Of a DNA stretch of 64,000 bases, positions 8,241-16,664 are shown piece after piece. The stretch's first letter is position 1. The number at the start of each line of letters is the position of its first letter. This DNA comes from Rhodospirillaceae bacterium (lineage in GTDB: Bacteria; Pseudomonadota; Alphaproteobacteria; Rhodospirillales; UBA2165). The DNA lies in assembly GCA_947467145.1 (NCBI GenBank), contig CANIGJ010000004.1, forward strand, positions 111,262 through 175,261. Reading direction: 5' to 3'. The position numbers and the translations under genes were made by a program. The notes under the pieces were generated by a model. The model was given only the letters and a program-made list of their open reading frames with translations. It was not told the DNA's origin and did no database searches.

Positions 8241-9422
8241 ATGACGAGCTTCGATCTCTCCCGTCTCGCGATCAAACGGCTGCTGGCCCGATTGGAAGCC
8301 GGTAACCTGACCATCGTGACCCCGGGCGGCGAACGGATCGAACACCGCGGGATTCGCCCTGGGCCGAATGCGGTCATGGTTCTGCATCGCTGGCGCGCAC
8401 TCACACGGTTGGCGTTGCACGGCGATATGGGTCTGGCCGAGGCCTATATCGACCAGGATTGGTCGAGCCCCGATCTGGCGGCCGTGCTCGAACTCGGTGC
8501 GATCAATCTGCGCGCGCAGGAAGGAATCCCTGCGACCACGACGTTCAAGCGCTTCGCCAATCGCCTGCGTCATTGGGGCCGCAGCAACACGCGCTCGGGC
8601 AGTCGACGCAACATCGTGGCGCATTACGATCTCGGCAACGATTTCTATACGCGCTGGCTCGATCCCGACATGCAATATTCCTCGGCCGTTTTCGCGGGCG
8701 CGGATAGTTCGCTGGATGACGCGCAGACGCACAAACTCGATCTCATCATCGAACGCCTGGGCATCCAGGGCGGCGAGCGCGTGCTGGAAATCGGTATCGG
8801 CTGGGGTGGGCTGGCGGAACGGCTGGTGCGGCGCGGCTGCCAGGTGACGGGGCTGACCTTGTCGCCGTCGCAACTTGAATACGCGCGCCAGAGGCTGGCC
8901 GCCAATCCCGGCAACGGGCATGCCGACTTGCGCCTGATGGATTATCGCGATGTCGACGGCACCTTCGATCGGATCGTGTCGATCGAAATGATCGAGGCGG
9001 TCGGCGAGGCCTATTGGCCGTCCTATTTCCGCACCATCAAGGAGCGTCTGGCGCCGGGCGGGCGGGCCTTGGTTCAGGCCATCACCATCGCCGAGGAACG
9101 CTTCCAGTCCTATCGGGCGGAGGTTGATTTCATCCAGCGTTACGTTTTCCCGGGCGGCATGCTGCCGACCAAGGCCGAGATGCGCGCCCAAGGTGCCAGA
9201 GCCGGCCTCGTGCTGGAAAACGCCATGACCTTCGGGCTCAGCTATGCGCGCACCCTGAACGTATGGAACCAGCGCTTTCAGGGCGAATGGTCCAATATCG
9301 AAAAAATGGGCTTCCCGGTCGCCTTCAAGCGGCTGTGGGAATACTACCTGGCCTATTGCGAGGCGGGTTTCCGCTCCGGCGCCACTGATGTGGGCCATTA
9401 CGTTTATGTGCGGCCGCGCTGA
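8241..9422 (+). CDS. Cyclopropane-fatty-acyl-phospholipid synthase family methyltransferase
   Basis: 393 residues. SAM-dependent C-methyltransferase acting on unsaturated phospholipid acyl chains. Visible features: FYTRWLDPDMQYSSAVF before the SAM domain, motif I LEIGIGWGG near residue 180, then GLTLSPSQ and MIEAVGEAYW. In E. coli Cfa the corresponding segment reads FEHVG; here the His of that segment is Ala, as in the plant-like subfamily, so the product may be a cyclopropane, a methyl branch or a furan precursor. In Rhodobacter a homologue of this class belongs to the RpoE/ChrR regulon (from memory). It is the last gene of the operon; tRNA-Arg follows on the other strand. Confidence 0.88.
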   Translation: MTSFDLSRLAIKRLLARLEAGNLTIVTPGGERIEHRGIRPGPNAVMVLHRWRALTRLALHGDMGLAEAYIDQDWSSPDLAAVLELGAINLRAQEGIPATTTFKRFANRLRHWGRSNTRSGSRRNIVAHYDLGNDFYTRWLDPDMQYSSAVFAGADSSLDDAQTHKLDLIIERLGIQGGERVLEIGIGWGGLAERLVRRGCQVTGLTLSPSQLEYARQRLAANPGNGHADLRLMDYRDVDGTFDRIVSIEMIEAVGEAYWPSYFRTIKERLAPGGRALVQAITIAEERFQSYRAEVDFIQRYVFPGGMLPTKAEMRAQGARAGLVLENAMTFGLSYARTLNVWNQRFQGEWSNIEKMGFPVAFKRLWEYYLAYCEAGFRSGATDVGHYVYVRPR

Positions 9423-9475
9423 GGCGCCGGCCCGGACTTAAACGGCCAGACTTAAACGATTAAGTGCGGAAAAAA

Positions 9476-9552
9476 TGGTGCGCCCGGAGAGACTCGAACT
9501 CCCAACCTTCTGATTCGTAGTCAGATGCTCTATCCAATTGAGCTACGGGCGC
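9476..9552 (-). tRNA. tRNA-Arg (anticodon ACG)
   Basis: 77 bases including an encoded CCA end. Acceptor GCGCCCG/CGGGCGC, D arm GCTC/GAGC, anticodon stem TCTGA/TCAGA with loop CTACGAA, and T arm GGGAG-TTCGAGT-CTCTC (one G-U pair). Anticodon ACG is modified to ICG by TadA, whose gene is also in this window at 49601-50044. Transcription runs leftward from a promoter at 9590-9618. Confidence 0.97.
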
Positions 9553-9589
9553 ATCGCAAATGTCCGCGAACCTCGGCTCGCGGGCCGGT

Positions 9590-9618
9590 CTTGTAGTGGA
9601 TTTAGTTAAGGATGCCAA
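9590..9618 (-). promoter_or_regulatory. Predicted sigma-70 promoter of tRNA-Arg
   Basis: On the minus strand TTGGCA (9618-9613), a 17-base spacer and TACAAG (9595-9590). The predicted transcript start lies about 30 bases before the tRNA 5' end. Confidence 0.6.
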
Positions 9619-9885
9619 CCCTATAAAGAAACGCGACAGGGGCCGTCCAATGTGGGCTAATTCCCTGGCCGATCTAGGGGCTTTATCCACTGTGGCAGGT
9701 TAGCCACCACATTGTGGCTAAATGGGCGTAAGGTTTTGTCGGAATGGCCGTTTCGCTCAATCTCACTTGCCGGGGTTGGCGGCTTTAGGTAATACTTCAT
9801 CCTCAGCCGGGGGGTCTCTGAAATTCTTCAAATAAAACCCCGATTCTGTGTAAATTCCGGTGTCCTGCGGAAGGTTTGCGGCGCG
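9619..9885. other. Intergenic region with a GTGGCTAA inverted repeat
   Basis: No convincing gene is seen here. The region is less GC-rich than its neighbours. It holds the palindrome TTAGCCAC-CACATT-GTGGCTAA (9700-9721) and a related direct copy GTGGGCTAA at 9652-9660. No T-tract follows the palindrome on either strand, so an operator is more likely than a terminator. It may serve the lipoprotein gene that starts at 9886. Confidence 0.4.
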
Positions 9886-11013
9886 ATGGATTTGATTGGG
9901 TTTCGGCCGGTACTTGTCGGCGCGGCATTGTTTCTGGCGGGATGCACCTTCGCGGATGATTCGCTGTTCCCGACCCTGACGGGTGGGGATCCGAGCGGTG
10001 GCGTGCGCGCCCCGGCCGGCGATCCGGGTGCACCGCCCGCGCTGAACAGCACCAATTTCCAGGCCCCGGGCGTGACCGAAGGTCGCGATACCGGCACCTT
10101 TGTCGGCCAGAAGGCGACCGAGCTGCGCAATGAGCTGCGCCGGTTGCAGGCCGACGTGTCCAAGAACAACACCGATCTCCAGACCGTCCGCGCCAAGACG
10201 GTGACCGATTCCCAGCGCTATCACGGCACGGTCGGCGGCATCAATTCGCGCCTGCAGGTCGGCACCACGCCGGGCAACCCGATCCTGGTCGATTCTTTTA
10301 ACCAGGCGCTCAGCCAGCTCGATCAGATCGGTGACGACATCACCCGCATGAACGTGCTGACGACCCAGGTCACTGCCGATTCGACGATGGCCAACTTCCT
10401 GGCCGAGAATACCCGTGCGACCCTGCGCCTGTCCGGCGCCGTCGACGAAGACCATCGCCAGCTCGCCATCCTGCAGGACGAAACCGACCGCACGGTGGTG
10501 CTGATCGATCGTCTGCTCAAGGAACTGACCGACGACATTCAGCGCCAGACGACCTATGTGTCGACCGAGCGCGCCAACCTCAACACCATGTCGGCCGCCA
10601 TCAAGTCCGGCGAGATGTTCGGCTCCGATCTCACCTATCGCGCGTTGACCGCCGCCACCGTCGGCATGGGCCCGATGGCTTCGCCGTCGCCGCAAGCCTC
10701 GCTCGGCGATGGCCGTCGTCCGCTGGTCGTCATTCGTTTCGACCGTCCCGACGTGCAATATGAACAGGCGCTCTACAATGCGGTGAGCCGTACGCTCGAA
10801 CGCCGTCCGAGCGCGATCTTCGAAGTTGTCGCCGTGGCACCTGCCTCGGGTGGCGCCGGTCGGGTGGCGCTCGCCACCAATCAGGCGCGCCGCAATGCCG
10901 AAGCCGTCCGCGGCTCCTTGCAGCGCATGGGCCTGCCGCAGAGCCGCGTGACCATGACGTCGCGCACCAGCGACCAGGCGCAGAGCAACGAGGTCCACCT
11001 CTTCCTGAACTAA
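9886..11013 (+). CDS. Outer-membrane-type lipoprotein with coiled coil and OmpA-like C terminus
   Basis: 375 residues. Signal sequence with lipobox LAGC (Cys20). A Pro/Gly-rich linker follows to about residue 60, then a long helical part (about 65-235) rich in Asp, Gln, Thr and Arg that looks coiled-coil. The C-terminal 110 residues resemble a degenerate OmpA/MotB peptidoglycan-binding fold: VVIRFDRPDVQYEQAL strand-helix, then NQARRNAEAVRGSLQRMG and a final EVHLFLN strand. The usual D-x9-LSxxRA core is altered (QARRNAEAV), so peptidoglycan binding is uncertain. It is probably periplasm-facing, tethering or structural. It ends four bases before the DMT transporter gene. No closer family recognised. 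Confidence 0.75.
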   Translation: MDLIGFRPVLVGAALFLAGCTFADDSLFPTLTGGDPSGGVRAPAGDPGAPPALNSTNFQAPGVTEGRDTGTFVGQKATELRNELRRLQADVSKNNTDLQTVRAKTVTDSQRYHGTVGGINSRLQVGTTPGNPILVDSFNQALSQLDQIGDDITRMNVLTTQVTADSTMANFLAENTRATLRLSGAVDEDHRQLAILQDETDRTVVLIDRLLKELTDDIQRQTTYVSTERANLNTMSAAIKSGEMFGSDLTYRALTAATVGMGPMASPSPQASLGDGRRPLVVIRFDRPDVQYEQALYNAVSRTLERRPSAIFEVVAVAPASGGAGRVALATNQARRNAEAVRGSLQRMGLPQSRVTMTSRTSDQAQSNEVHLFLN

Positions 11014-11017
11014 GCGC

Positions 11018-11899
11018 ATGCCGCCGCGCGGCTATGCGCTGCTGATCTCCGTCATTTTCGGCTGGGGATTGGCGTGGCCGATGATCAAGATCGGCCTCAA
11101 TGAAATACCGCCCTTGGCCTATCGCGGCCTGATGCTGCCCGTGGCCGGCATCCTCACCTTATTGATCGCGCGCATCATGGGCGAACAGGTGCGTCTGCCG
11201 CACGGGCAATGGCCGGCGTTCCTGTTCTCGACCTTCCTCAACATCACCTGCTGGGTGTTGTTCAGCACCGTCGGGCTGCGCCTGATGGGCTCGGGCCATG
11301 CCTCGATCATCGCCTATACGATGCCGCTGTGGGCGATGTTGTGCGCCGTGCTGTTCACCGGCGACCGGCCGACCCTCTTGCGTTATGCGGGTCTCGCCTG
11401 CGGTCTGGTCGGGCTCGGCATCCTGCTGTCGGGTGAACTCGGCGTCATGGCGGAATCGCCCCTGGGGGTTGCCCTCATGCTGGTCGCGGCGGCCACTTGG
11501 GGGGCGGGCACCGTCGTGCAGAAACGCGTGCAGTGGCGCCTGCAACCGATGACCCTGACCGGCTGGATGATCCTGATCGGTTCCTTGCCGATCCTCGCCG
11601 TGGCCTTGGTGGATGAGGTCTGGCTGCTCAAACCGATTTCGCCGCTGGCGATCTGGTCCAGCATCTTCGTGCTGATTGTGCCGACGATCTTTTGCTGGTT
11701 CGCCTGGTTTCGCGTCGTCGCACTCGCCCCCGTTGTCGTGTCGACCGTCGGCATCATGCTGGTGCCGGTGATGGCGGTGATCGGCGGCAGCCTGCTGCTC
11801 GACGAGGCGGTTGGGTCGCGCGAAATCGCGGCGCTCGCCTTTGTGATACTCGGCATCGCCCTGGTGCTGATGCCGCAGAAGAAATCCGCCGCCAATTGA
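11018..11899 (+). CDS. EamA/DMT-superfamily transporter
   Basis: 293 residues forming ten hydrophobic helices in two EamA repeats of about 140 residues each, the standard drug/metabolite exporter build. The first repeat contains GWGLAWPMIKIGL and PPLAYRGLMLP, typical of the family; the second begins near AATWGAGTVVQKR. The substrate cannot be inferred. ATG 11018 follows the lipoprotein stop by four bases, so the two may share a transcript. The next gene begins 53 bases downstream. Confidence 0.88.
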   Translation: MPPRGYALLISVIFGWGLAWPMIKIGLNEIPPLAYRGLMLPVAGILTLLIARIMGEQVRLPHGQWPAFLFSTFLNITCWVLFSTVGLRLMGSGHASIIAYTMPLWAMLCAVLFTGDRPTLLRYAGLACGLVGLGILLSGELGVMAESPLGVALMLVAAATWGAGTVVQKRVQWRLQPMTLTGWMILIGSLPILAVALVDEVWLLKPISPLAIWSSIFVLIVPTIFCWFAWFRVVALAPVVVSTVGIMLVPVMAVIGGSLLLDEAVGSREIAALAFVILGIALVLMPQKKSAAN

Positions 11900-11952
11900 C
11901 ACCGGCTCGGTGCGAGCCAAATGAAAATCGAGGCCTCAGAACGGAGCAGACC

Positions 11953-13050
11953 ATGCGCGGCATTTCCTTTATCGCAGCAGCGTTAACCCTTGTGGCTCTC
12001 CCGGTGTGCGCCCAGGCCCCCACCGCTCAGCTCGATCGCATCAAGCTGCCGGCCGGTTTCAAGATCGACATCTTCGCCCAGGTGCCCGAGGCCCGATCGA
12101 TGGTCGTGGTGCCGGACCTCAATGCGGTTTTCGTCGGCAATCGGCGCGGCGACAAAGTGTATGTCGCCATCGATGCCGATCGCGACGGCAAGGCTGAGGA
12201 CGTGAGGCCCGTCGTCTCCGGTCTCAAATCGCCGAACGGCATCGCGTGGAAAGACGGCTACCTTTATATCGGCGAACAGCATCGTGTGATCCGCATCCCG
12301 GCCGCCGATCTCAAATCCATCGACGGTGCCAAACGCGAAGTCGTGTTGGATGGCCTGCCTGACAAAAGCCATCACGGCTGGCGCTATATCGGCTTCGATC
12401 CGAAGGGGCAGCTCTATGTGACGGTCGGCGCCGCCTGCAACATCTGCGCGCCCGACGGACTCGAAGGCAAAATCGTGCGTGTGGAAAACGGCAAGACCGT
12501 TGTCGTTGCGTCGGGTCATCGCAATTCGGTCGGCCTCGATTGGCATCCGAAAACCGGCCAGATGTTTTTCACCGATAACGGCGCCGACAATATGGGCGAC
12601 GACGTTCCGCCGGACGAACTCAATGTGTTGACGGCCGAGGGACAGGACTTCGGCTTCCCTGCCTATGGCGGCGGCGATTCCAAAACCAAAGAATTCGGCG
12701 CCAAGGCGACTCCCGATATGGTCCAGCCGGTGGTGAAGTTCGGCGCGCATGTCGCCGCCCTCGGCGTGCATTTCTACCGCGGCGATGCGTTCCCGCAGGA
12801 TTACCGCACCGATGCGTTCGTCGCCCAGCACGGCTCGTGGAACCGCGCGCAACCAGACGGTTATCGCGTCATGCGTATCAAGATGGAAGCCGACGGCAAG
12901 GTCATCGGCGTTGAGCCGTTCGCCGAAGGATTTTTGCAAGGGCGCAGCGCCTGGGGCCGCCCGGTCGATGTGAAGGAATTGCCCGACGGCTCGCTGATCG
13001 TGTCCGACGATACCGGCGGACGGATCTATCGCATCAGCTATCAGAAGTAG
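11953..13050 (+). CDS. Secreted PQQ-type sorbosone/glucose dehydrogenase-like beta-propeller
   Basis: 365 residues with a Sec signal peptide (about 1-22, ending VCAQA). The mature part is a glucose/sorbosone dehydrogenase-type beta-propeller: LPAGFKIDIFA at the start, LKSPNGIAWKDGYLYIGE, HHGWRYIGFDPKGQLYV with paired cysteines in CNIC, GHRNSVGLDWHP, FTDNGADNMGDD and QHGSWNRAQPDGYRV. Family members bind PQQ and oxidise aldoses or sugar alcohols in the periplasm, but many homologues lack a proven activity. Start is ATG 11953 with GGAG upstream; an in-frame extension upstream overlaps the transporter gene and is rejected. Confidence 0.88.
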   Translation: MRGISFIAAALTLVALPVCAQAPTAQLDRIKLPAGFKIDIFAQVPEARSMVVVPDLNAVFVGNRRGDKVYVAIDADRDGKAEDVRPVVSGLKSPNGIAWKDGYLYIGEQHRVIRIPAADLKSIDGAKREVVLDGLPDKSHHGWRYIGFDPKGQLYVTVGAACNICAPDGLEGKIVRVENGKTVVVASGHRNSVGLDWHPKTGQMFFTDNGADNMGDDVPPDELNVLTAEGQDFGFPAYGGGDSKTKEFGAKATPDMVQPVVKFGAHVAALGVHFYRGDAFPQDYRTDAFVAQHGSWNRAQPDGYRVMRIKMEADGKVIGVEPFAEGFLQGRSAWGRPVDVKELPDGSLIVSDDTGGRIYRISYQK

Positions 13051-13092
13051 GCGTCAACAACGGAGCAAAGCGACCTCGCGTCGCGACGTTAG

Positions 13093-13710
13093 CTATATGA
13101 CGAACAGCCGGTCGGGCAGTTCGTTCGGATTCTTCCCTTCGGCCGGAACGTGATCGGCGAGAATATCGCCGACACTGGCGACGACCTTGCGGAAACCCTC
13201 GGCGACCTGATCGCGGTGGATATCCTCGATCAAGCTATCGATGATGTCCTGCCACGTCGCAGGTTCGACCTTCGCATTGATGCCCTCGTCGGCCAGGATC
13301 TCGACATAGCGTTCCGCCACCGACACGAAGATCAAGATGCCGGTGCGCCCCTGTGTCAGATGCAGGCCGCGTTCGATGAATTGTTCGCGGGCATTCGCCG
13401 CACCCGCCGCGCGTTTCATCGCATCGGGGATCAGGGCGACGCGCAGGCGTGGGATCAGCAACAATCCGCCGAGCACGACGAGCGTGGTGAGCTGAATGAA
13501 AAACAGATCGCCCGCCGCGACGATGCCGAGATAAGGAATGACAATGCCGGGTAGGATCAGGGCGATCAGGCCGATGCCGACGAAGGCCGGCCAGATATAA
13601 TGGTTGGAATGGCGTGCCACGACGGCGACGATTTCGCCGTTGGTGCGCAGCTCCGCCGTACGGATGGCTTCGGTGACCGAGGCCAGATCCTGTTCGGACA
13701 GCAATTTCAT
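13093..13710 (-). CDS. TPM domain membrane protein (second of pair)
   Basis: 205 residues. An N-terminal segment with the TPM-like TNGEIVAVVA strand, then two or three hydrophobic helices (about 35-90), followed by the rest of the TPM fold: ERGLHLTQGRTGILIFVSVAERYVEILADEGI. TPM (YgcG/psb32) domains occur in thylakoid and bacterial envelope proteins of unclear activity. The start is ATG 13710, four bases after the stop of the preceding TPM gene; an open extension upstream is the reverse frame of that gene's Gly-rich tail. It is the last gene of the lemA-TPM-TPM cluster. Confidence 0.85.
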   Translation of the reverse strand: MKLLSEQDLASVTEAIRTAELRTNGEIVAVVARHSNHYIWPAFVGIGLIALILPGIVIPYLGIVAAGDLFFIQLTTLVVLGGLLLIPRLRVALIPDAMKRAAGAANAREQFIERGLHLTQGRTGILIFVSVAERYVEILADEGINAKVEPATWQDIIDSLIEDIHRDQVAEGFRKVVASVGDILADHVPAEGKNPNELPDRLFVI

Positions 13711-13714
13711 GGCG

Positions 13715-14443
13715 TCACCATCGCCCCGATGCGCCGCCGCCGCCGAACGATCCGCCGCCGCCCCGGAACCCACCACCGCTGCTGCGGCCAAACCCGCCGC
13801 CGCCGATGCCGCCAAGGCGACGCCCTCTGAACCCGCCGCCACCGATAAAACGGGGTAGCACGAAGAACATGACGATGAACAGGATGAGCGGCCAGGTCCA
13901 ATTGCCGTCCGTCGGGGCCACCTTGCGCGTGCCGACCTCGGTCAGGCGCGATGCCGTTTTCGCGTCGCCCATCAGGATCTGGGTGAGAGTGGTCACACCG
14001 GCTCGTACCCCGCCGTCGTAATCGTTGTCGCGAAAGCGCGGCAGGATTTCTTGCTCGATCAGCCCACGCGCCAGTGCGTCGGTGATCGTGCCTTCCAGGC
14101 CGTAGCCGACCTCGATCCGCACGCTGCGTTCTTTCGGCGCCACGATGAGCAGGACGCCGTTGTTCTTGCCGGCGCGCCCAATGCCCCAAGTGCGGCCGAG
14201 CTGATAGCCGTAATCCTCGATCGCCTGACCCTGCAGCGAGGCGAGCGTGACCACGACCATCTGATTGGTCGTCGCCTTCTCCAGCCCCTCAAGCGTCGCG
14301 GTGAGGTTCTGTTTGGTTTGGCTCGATAGGATATTCGCCTGATCGACGACGCGGCCGCTCAGCGCCGGGAAGGCGATCTCGGCGGCACCCGCAGGCAGGA
14401 TGCCCGCGATGACGATGAATACTGCTACGGCGAAGGCGCGCAT
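13715..14443 (-). CDS. TPM domain protein, YgcG family, with Gly-rich tail
   Basis: 242 residues. Signal peptide about 1-20 (ILPAGAAE), then a TPM domain (about 22-170) with FPALSGRVVDQANIL, NQMVVVTL, GIGRAGKNNGVLLIVAPKER and RIEVGYGLEGTITDA. A transmembrane helix (about 182-198) follows, and the protein ends in a low-complexity Gly/Arg/Ser/Phe tail common in YgcG proteins. Its ATG directly abuts the lemA stop, and lemA-ygcG pairing is recurrent in bacteria. The biochemical role is unknown; envelope quality control has been suggested for the family. Confidence 0.9.
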   Translation of the reverse strand: MRAFAVAVFIVIAGILPAGAAEIAFPALSGRVVDQANILSSQTKQNLTATLEGLEKATTNQMVVVTLASLQGQAIEDYGYQLGRTWGIGRAGKNNGVLLIVAPKERSVRIEVGYGLEGTITDALARGLIEQEILPRFRDNDYDGGVRAGVTTLTQILMGDAKTASRLTEVGTRKVAPTDGNWTWPLILFIVMFFVLPRFIGGGGFRGRRLGGIGGGGFGRSSGGGFRGGGGSFGGGGASGRW

Positions 14444-15037
14444 CTATTTGCCGAAATTGACGCGCGGCGGCGTCGAGCTGCCCTCGGGCGCGCGCAGATT
14501 CTCTTTCACCTTGGCGTCAGGATAGAAGATCGCGGCGATCCAGCGGCCGGGGATGGTGCGCAGCTCGGTGTTATATTTGCGCACGGCCTCGATGTAATCG
14601 CGCCGCGCCACCGCGATGCGGTTTTCGGTGCCTTCCAATTGCGATTGCAACGACAGGAAGCTTTGGTTCGATTTCAGTTCGGGATAGCGTTCCGACACGA
14701 CCAGCAGGCGCGATAAGGCGCTTGTCATCGAAGCTTGCAGCTTTTCGAACTGATCGAGTGCCGCGCGGTTGGAGAGGATATCGGCCGGGATCTTCATCTG
14801 TGTGGCTTGGGCGCGCGCTTCGACCACGGCGGTCAGGGTTTCGCGTTCCTGCGCGGCATAACCCTTCACGGTTTCCACCAGGTTGGGGATCAGGTCGGCA
14901 CGGCGCTGATATTGGTTCTCGACCTGCGACCAGGCGGCGTTGACCTCTTCATCAAGTTTCGGGACCTCGTTCACGCCGCAAGCGGCCAGCAGCAGGCCCG
15001 TCACGGCGACGGCGAGGAATTTCGTGATGCGGGACAT
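14444..15037 (-). CDS. lemA: LemA family lipoprotein
   Basis: 197 residues. N-terminal signal with lipobox LLAAC, then the LemA helical domain: AAWSQVENQYQRRADLIPNLVETVKGYA and a YPELKSNQSFLSLQSQLEGTENRI helix that is nearly diagnostic. It ends with a basic RVNFGK. The family is membrane-anchored with a periplasmic helical bundle of unknown function. Start is ATG 15037; upstream in-frame codons read into the spacer and preceding gene. It lies 14 bases after the glycosyltransferase gene and abuts the first TPM gene. Confidence 0.93.
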   Translation of the reverse strand: MSRITKFLAVAVTGLLLAACGVNEVPKLDEEVNAAWSQVENQYQRRADLIPNLVETVKGYAAQERETLTAVVEARAQATQMKIPADILSNRAALDQFEKLQASMTSALSRLLVVSERYPELKSNQSFLSLQSQLEGTENRIAVARRDYIEAVRKYNTELRTIPGRWIAAIFYPDAKVKENLRAPEGSSTPPRVNFGK

Positions 15038-15051
15038 AGCGTGGCGACTCC

Positions 15052-15738
15052 CTATTTCGATTTCGCTCCAGCGTACAGCATCCGGTCGCGCTCGGCGAAC
15101 CACAGATCGGCATAGCCGCATGTCACATAGTCCGGAAAATAGGGACCGCCAGTCGTGAAGTGCAGATTCGACACTTCCGCCGCCGGGAAGGCCGGATCGT
15201 AATCGACCAGATGGTTCCAGCGATGTGGGATTTCGCCGATCAGGTCATCGTTGCCGAGCCAGTTGAAGCGATGCAGATCGAGCCCGCTGGCGCTGTTCAC
15301 ATAGTCCGGCGTCAAGGCCCGGCATTTGGCGTTATTGAACAACATCACGCTCGACCAGTTTTTCTTCTCATAACGCGTCTGGGTTTCGCCCAGGAATTTC
15401 TTGTCCTCATTGGGGACATGGTCGTGTTTCACGCACATAACGGCAAAGGCGTCGTCACGTAAGCTCCACAGCTTGGCGACATCGTCGAGCATCAGCATGT
15501 CGCAATCCATGAACAGCGCCCAGCCGTCGTAGTCGCAGAGATGCGGCACGAGAAAGCGCGAGAACGAAAAATCGGAGGATTGCAGATTATGCCGTTCGCG
15601 CCACATCAGCTTGCCCAATTGGCTGAGCATCAAGGGCGCGATGGTGACGGGTTGGCTGGCGCGCGCCTGGATCGCGTGCGCGAGCACGTTGTAGGCGACG
15701 GCCTCGCGGGGATCAAAACCGATGAAGATGCGGATCAT
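15052..15738 (-). CDS. GT8-like glycosyltransferase
   Basis: 228 residues. It begins IRIFIGFDPREAVAYNVLAHAI, contains WALFMDCDMLML with a DxD-type metal/nucleotide-sugar motif (DCD) near residue 98, and later ends in HFTTGGPYFPDY. This fits a small GT-A family enzyme related to GT8; acceptor and donor are unknown. It lies between panC (27 bases) and lemA (14 bases), all on the minus strand, so it could be co-transcribed with either. Confidence 0.8.
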   Translation of the reverse strand: MIRIFIGFDPREAVAYNVLAHAIQARASQPVTIAPLMLSQLGKLMWRERHNLQSSDFSFSRFLVPHLCDYDGWALFMDCDMLMLDDVAKLWSLRDDAFAVMCVKHDHVPNEDKKFLGETQTRYEKKNWSSVMLFNNAKCRALTPDYVNSASGLDLHRFNWLGNDDLIGEIPHRWNHLVDYDPAFPAAEVSNLHFTTGGPYFPDYVTCGYADLWFAERDRMLYAGAKSK

Positions 15739-15765
15739 GGGGCATTCTTCATCGGGCCAGCTTAA

Positions 15766-16647
15766 TCAATCGTGAAGCGGGATATTGTCGATCAGGCGGG
15801 TGCGGCCGAGCCAGGCGGCGGTCAGGATGCGCGCCGGTTTCATCACATCGGTGATGGGGGCAAGGTTTGCCGCGTCCCGCACGGTGACATAATCGACCTG
15901 TTTGAAGCCGGCCTTGAGGATCGCTTCCGCGCCTGCGGCTTCGGCATCGGCGATGGCCTCGACGCCGCCCGCGCGCACCTTGGCGGCGACATCGTTCAGT
16001 GCCTGATGCAGCATCGGCGCTTTGGCGCGTTCGTCAGGGCTGAGGTACACGTTGCGCGACGACAGCGCCAAGCCGTCCGCCTCGCGGATGATGGGGCAGC
16101 CTTCGATTTTGACCGGCAGATCGAGATCGGCTGCCATGCGCGTGATGACGCAGAGCTGCTGATAATCCTTCTTGCCGAAATAAGCGACGTCGGGTGCCGC
16201 CTGGATCAACAGTTTGGACACGACCGTCGCCACACCGGTGAAGAAACCGGGGCGGAACGATCCTTCCAGGATATCGCCGATGCCGGGCACCGACACGGTG
16301 GTGACCGCTCCGGCCGGATACATTTCCTCGACGTTCGGCGCGAACAGCACTTGCGCGCCCTGGCGTTGCAGCGCGGCGGCGTCGGCTTCCTCCGTGCGCG
16401 GGTAGGTGCCGAAATCCTCGTTCGGGCCGAACTGGCGCGGATTGACGAAGAGCGTGACGATGGTGCGATCCATTGCCGCGACCGATTTGCGCACCAGCGA
16501 GAAATGCCCTTCGTGCAGCGCACCCATGGTGGGCACGAGGCCGACGCTCAAACCATCCTGGCGCCATGCGGCGACGCGGGCGCGAAGATCGGTGACGCGA
16601 CGGATCGTTTCGAGGTCCGCCAGTCGGTCGGTTACGGAAGTGGCCAT
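15766..16647 (-). CDS. panC: Pantoate--beta-alanine ligase
   Basis: 293 residues. It condenses pantoate and beta-alanine with ATP to pantothenate, for coenzyme A synthesis. Hallmarks: VPTMGALHEGHFSLVRKS (the HIGH-like ATP site), FVNPRQFGPNEDFGTYPR, GVATVVSKL, AYFGKKDYQQL, and LALSSRNVYLSPDER with the KMSKS-like loop. Length matches the family. It follows panB by 17 bases, making the usual panB-panC pair. The extra 20 or so residues before the first strand are slightly long but acceptable. Confidence 0.96.
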   Translation of the reverse strand: MATSVTDRLADLETIRRVTDLRARVAAWRQDGLSVGLVPTMGALHEGHFSLVRKSVAAMDRTIVTLFVNPRQFGPNEDFGTYPRTEEADAAALQRQGAQVLFAPNVEEMYPAGAVTTVSVPGIGDILEGSFRPGFFTGVATVVSKLLIQAAPDVAYFGKKDYQQLCVITRMAADLDLPVKIEGCPIIREADGLALSSRNVYLSPDERAKAPMLHQALNDVAAKVRAGGVEAIADAEAAGAEAILKAGFKQVDYVTVRDAANLAPITDVMKPARILTAAWLGRTRLIDNIPLHD

Positions 16648-16664
16648 GAGATCGGTGTGATGGG

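Noticed and set aside
9450..9465. ACTTAAACGATTAAGT hairpin after tRNA-Arg
   Set aside because: Six-base A/T-rich stem without a T-tract in the direction of tRNA transcription; too weak to call a terminator.
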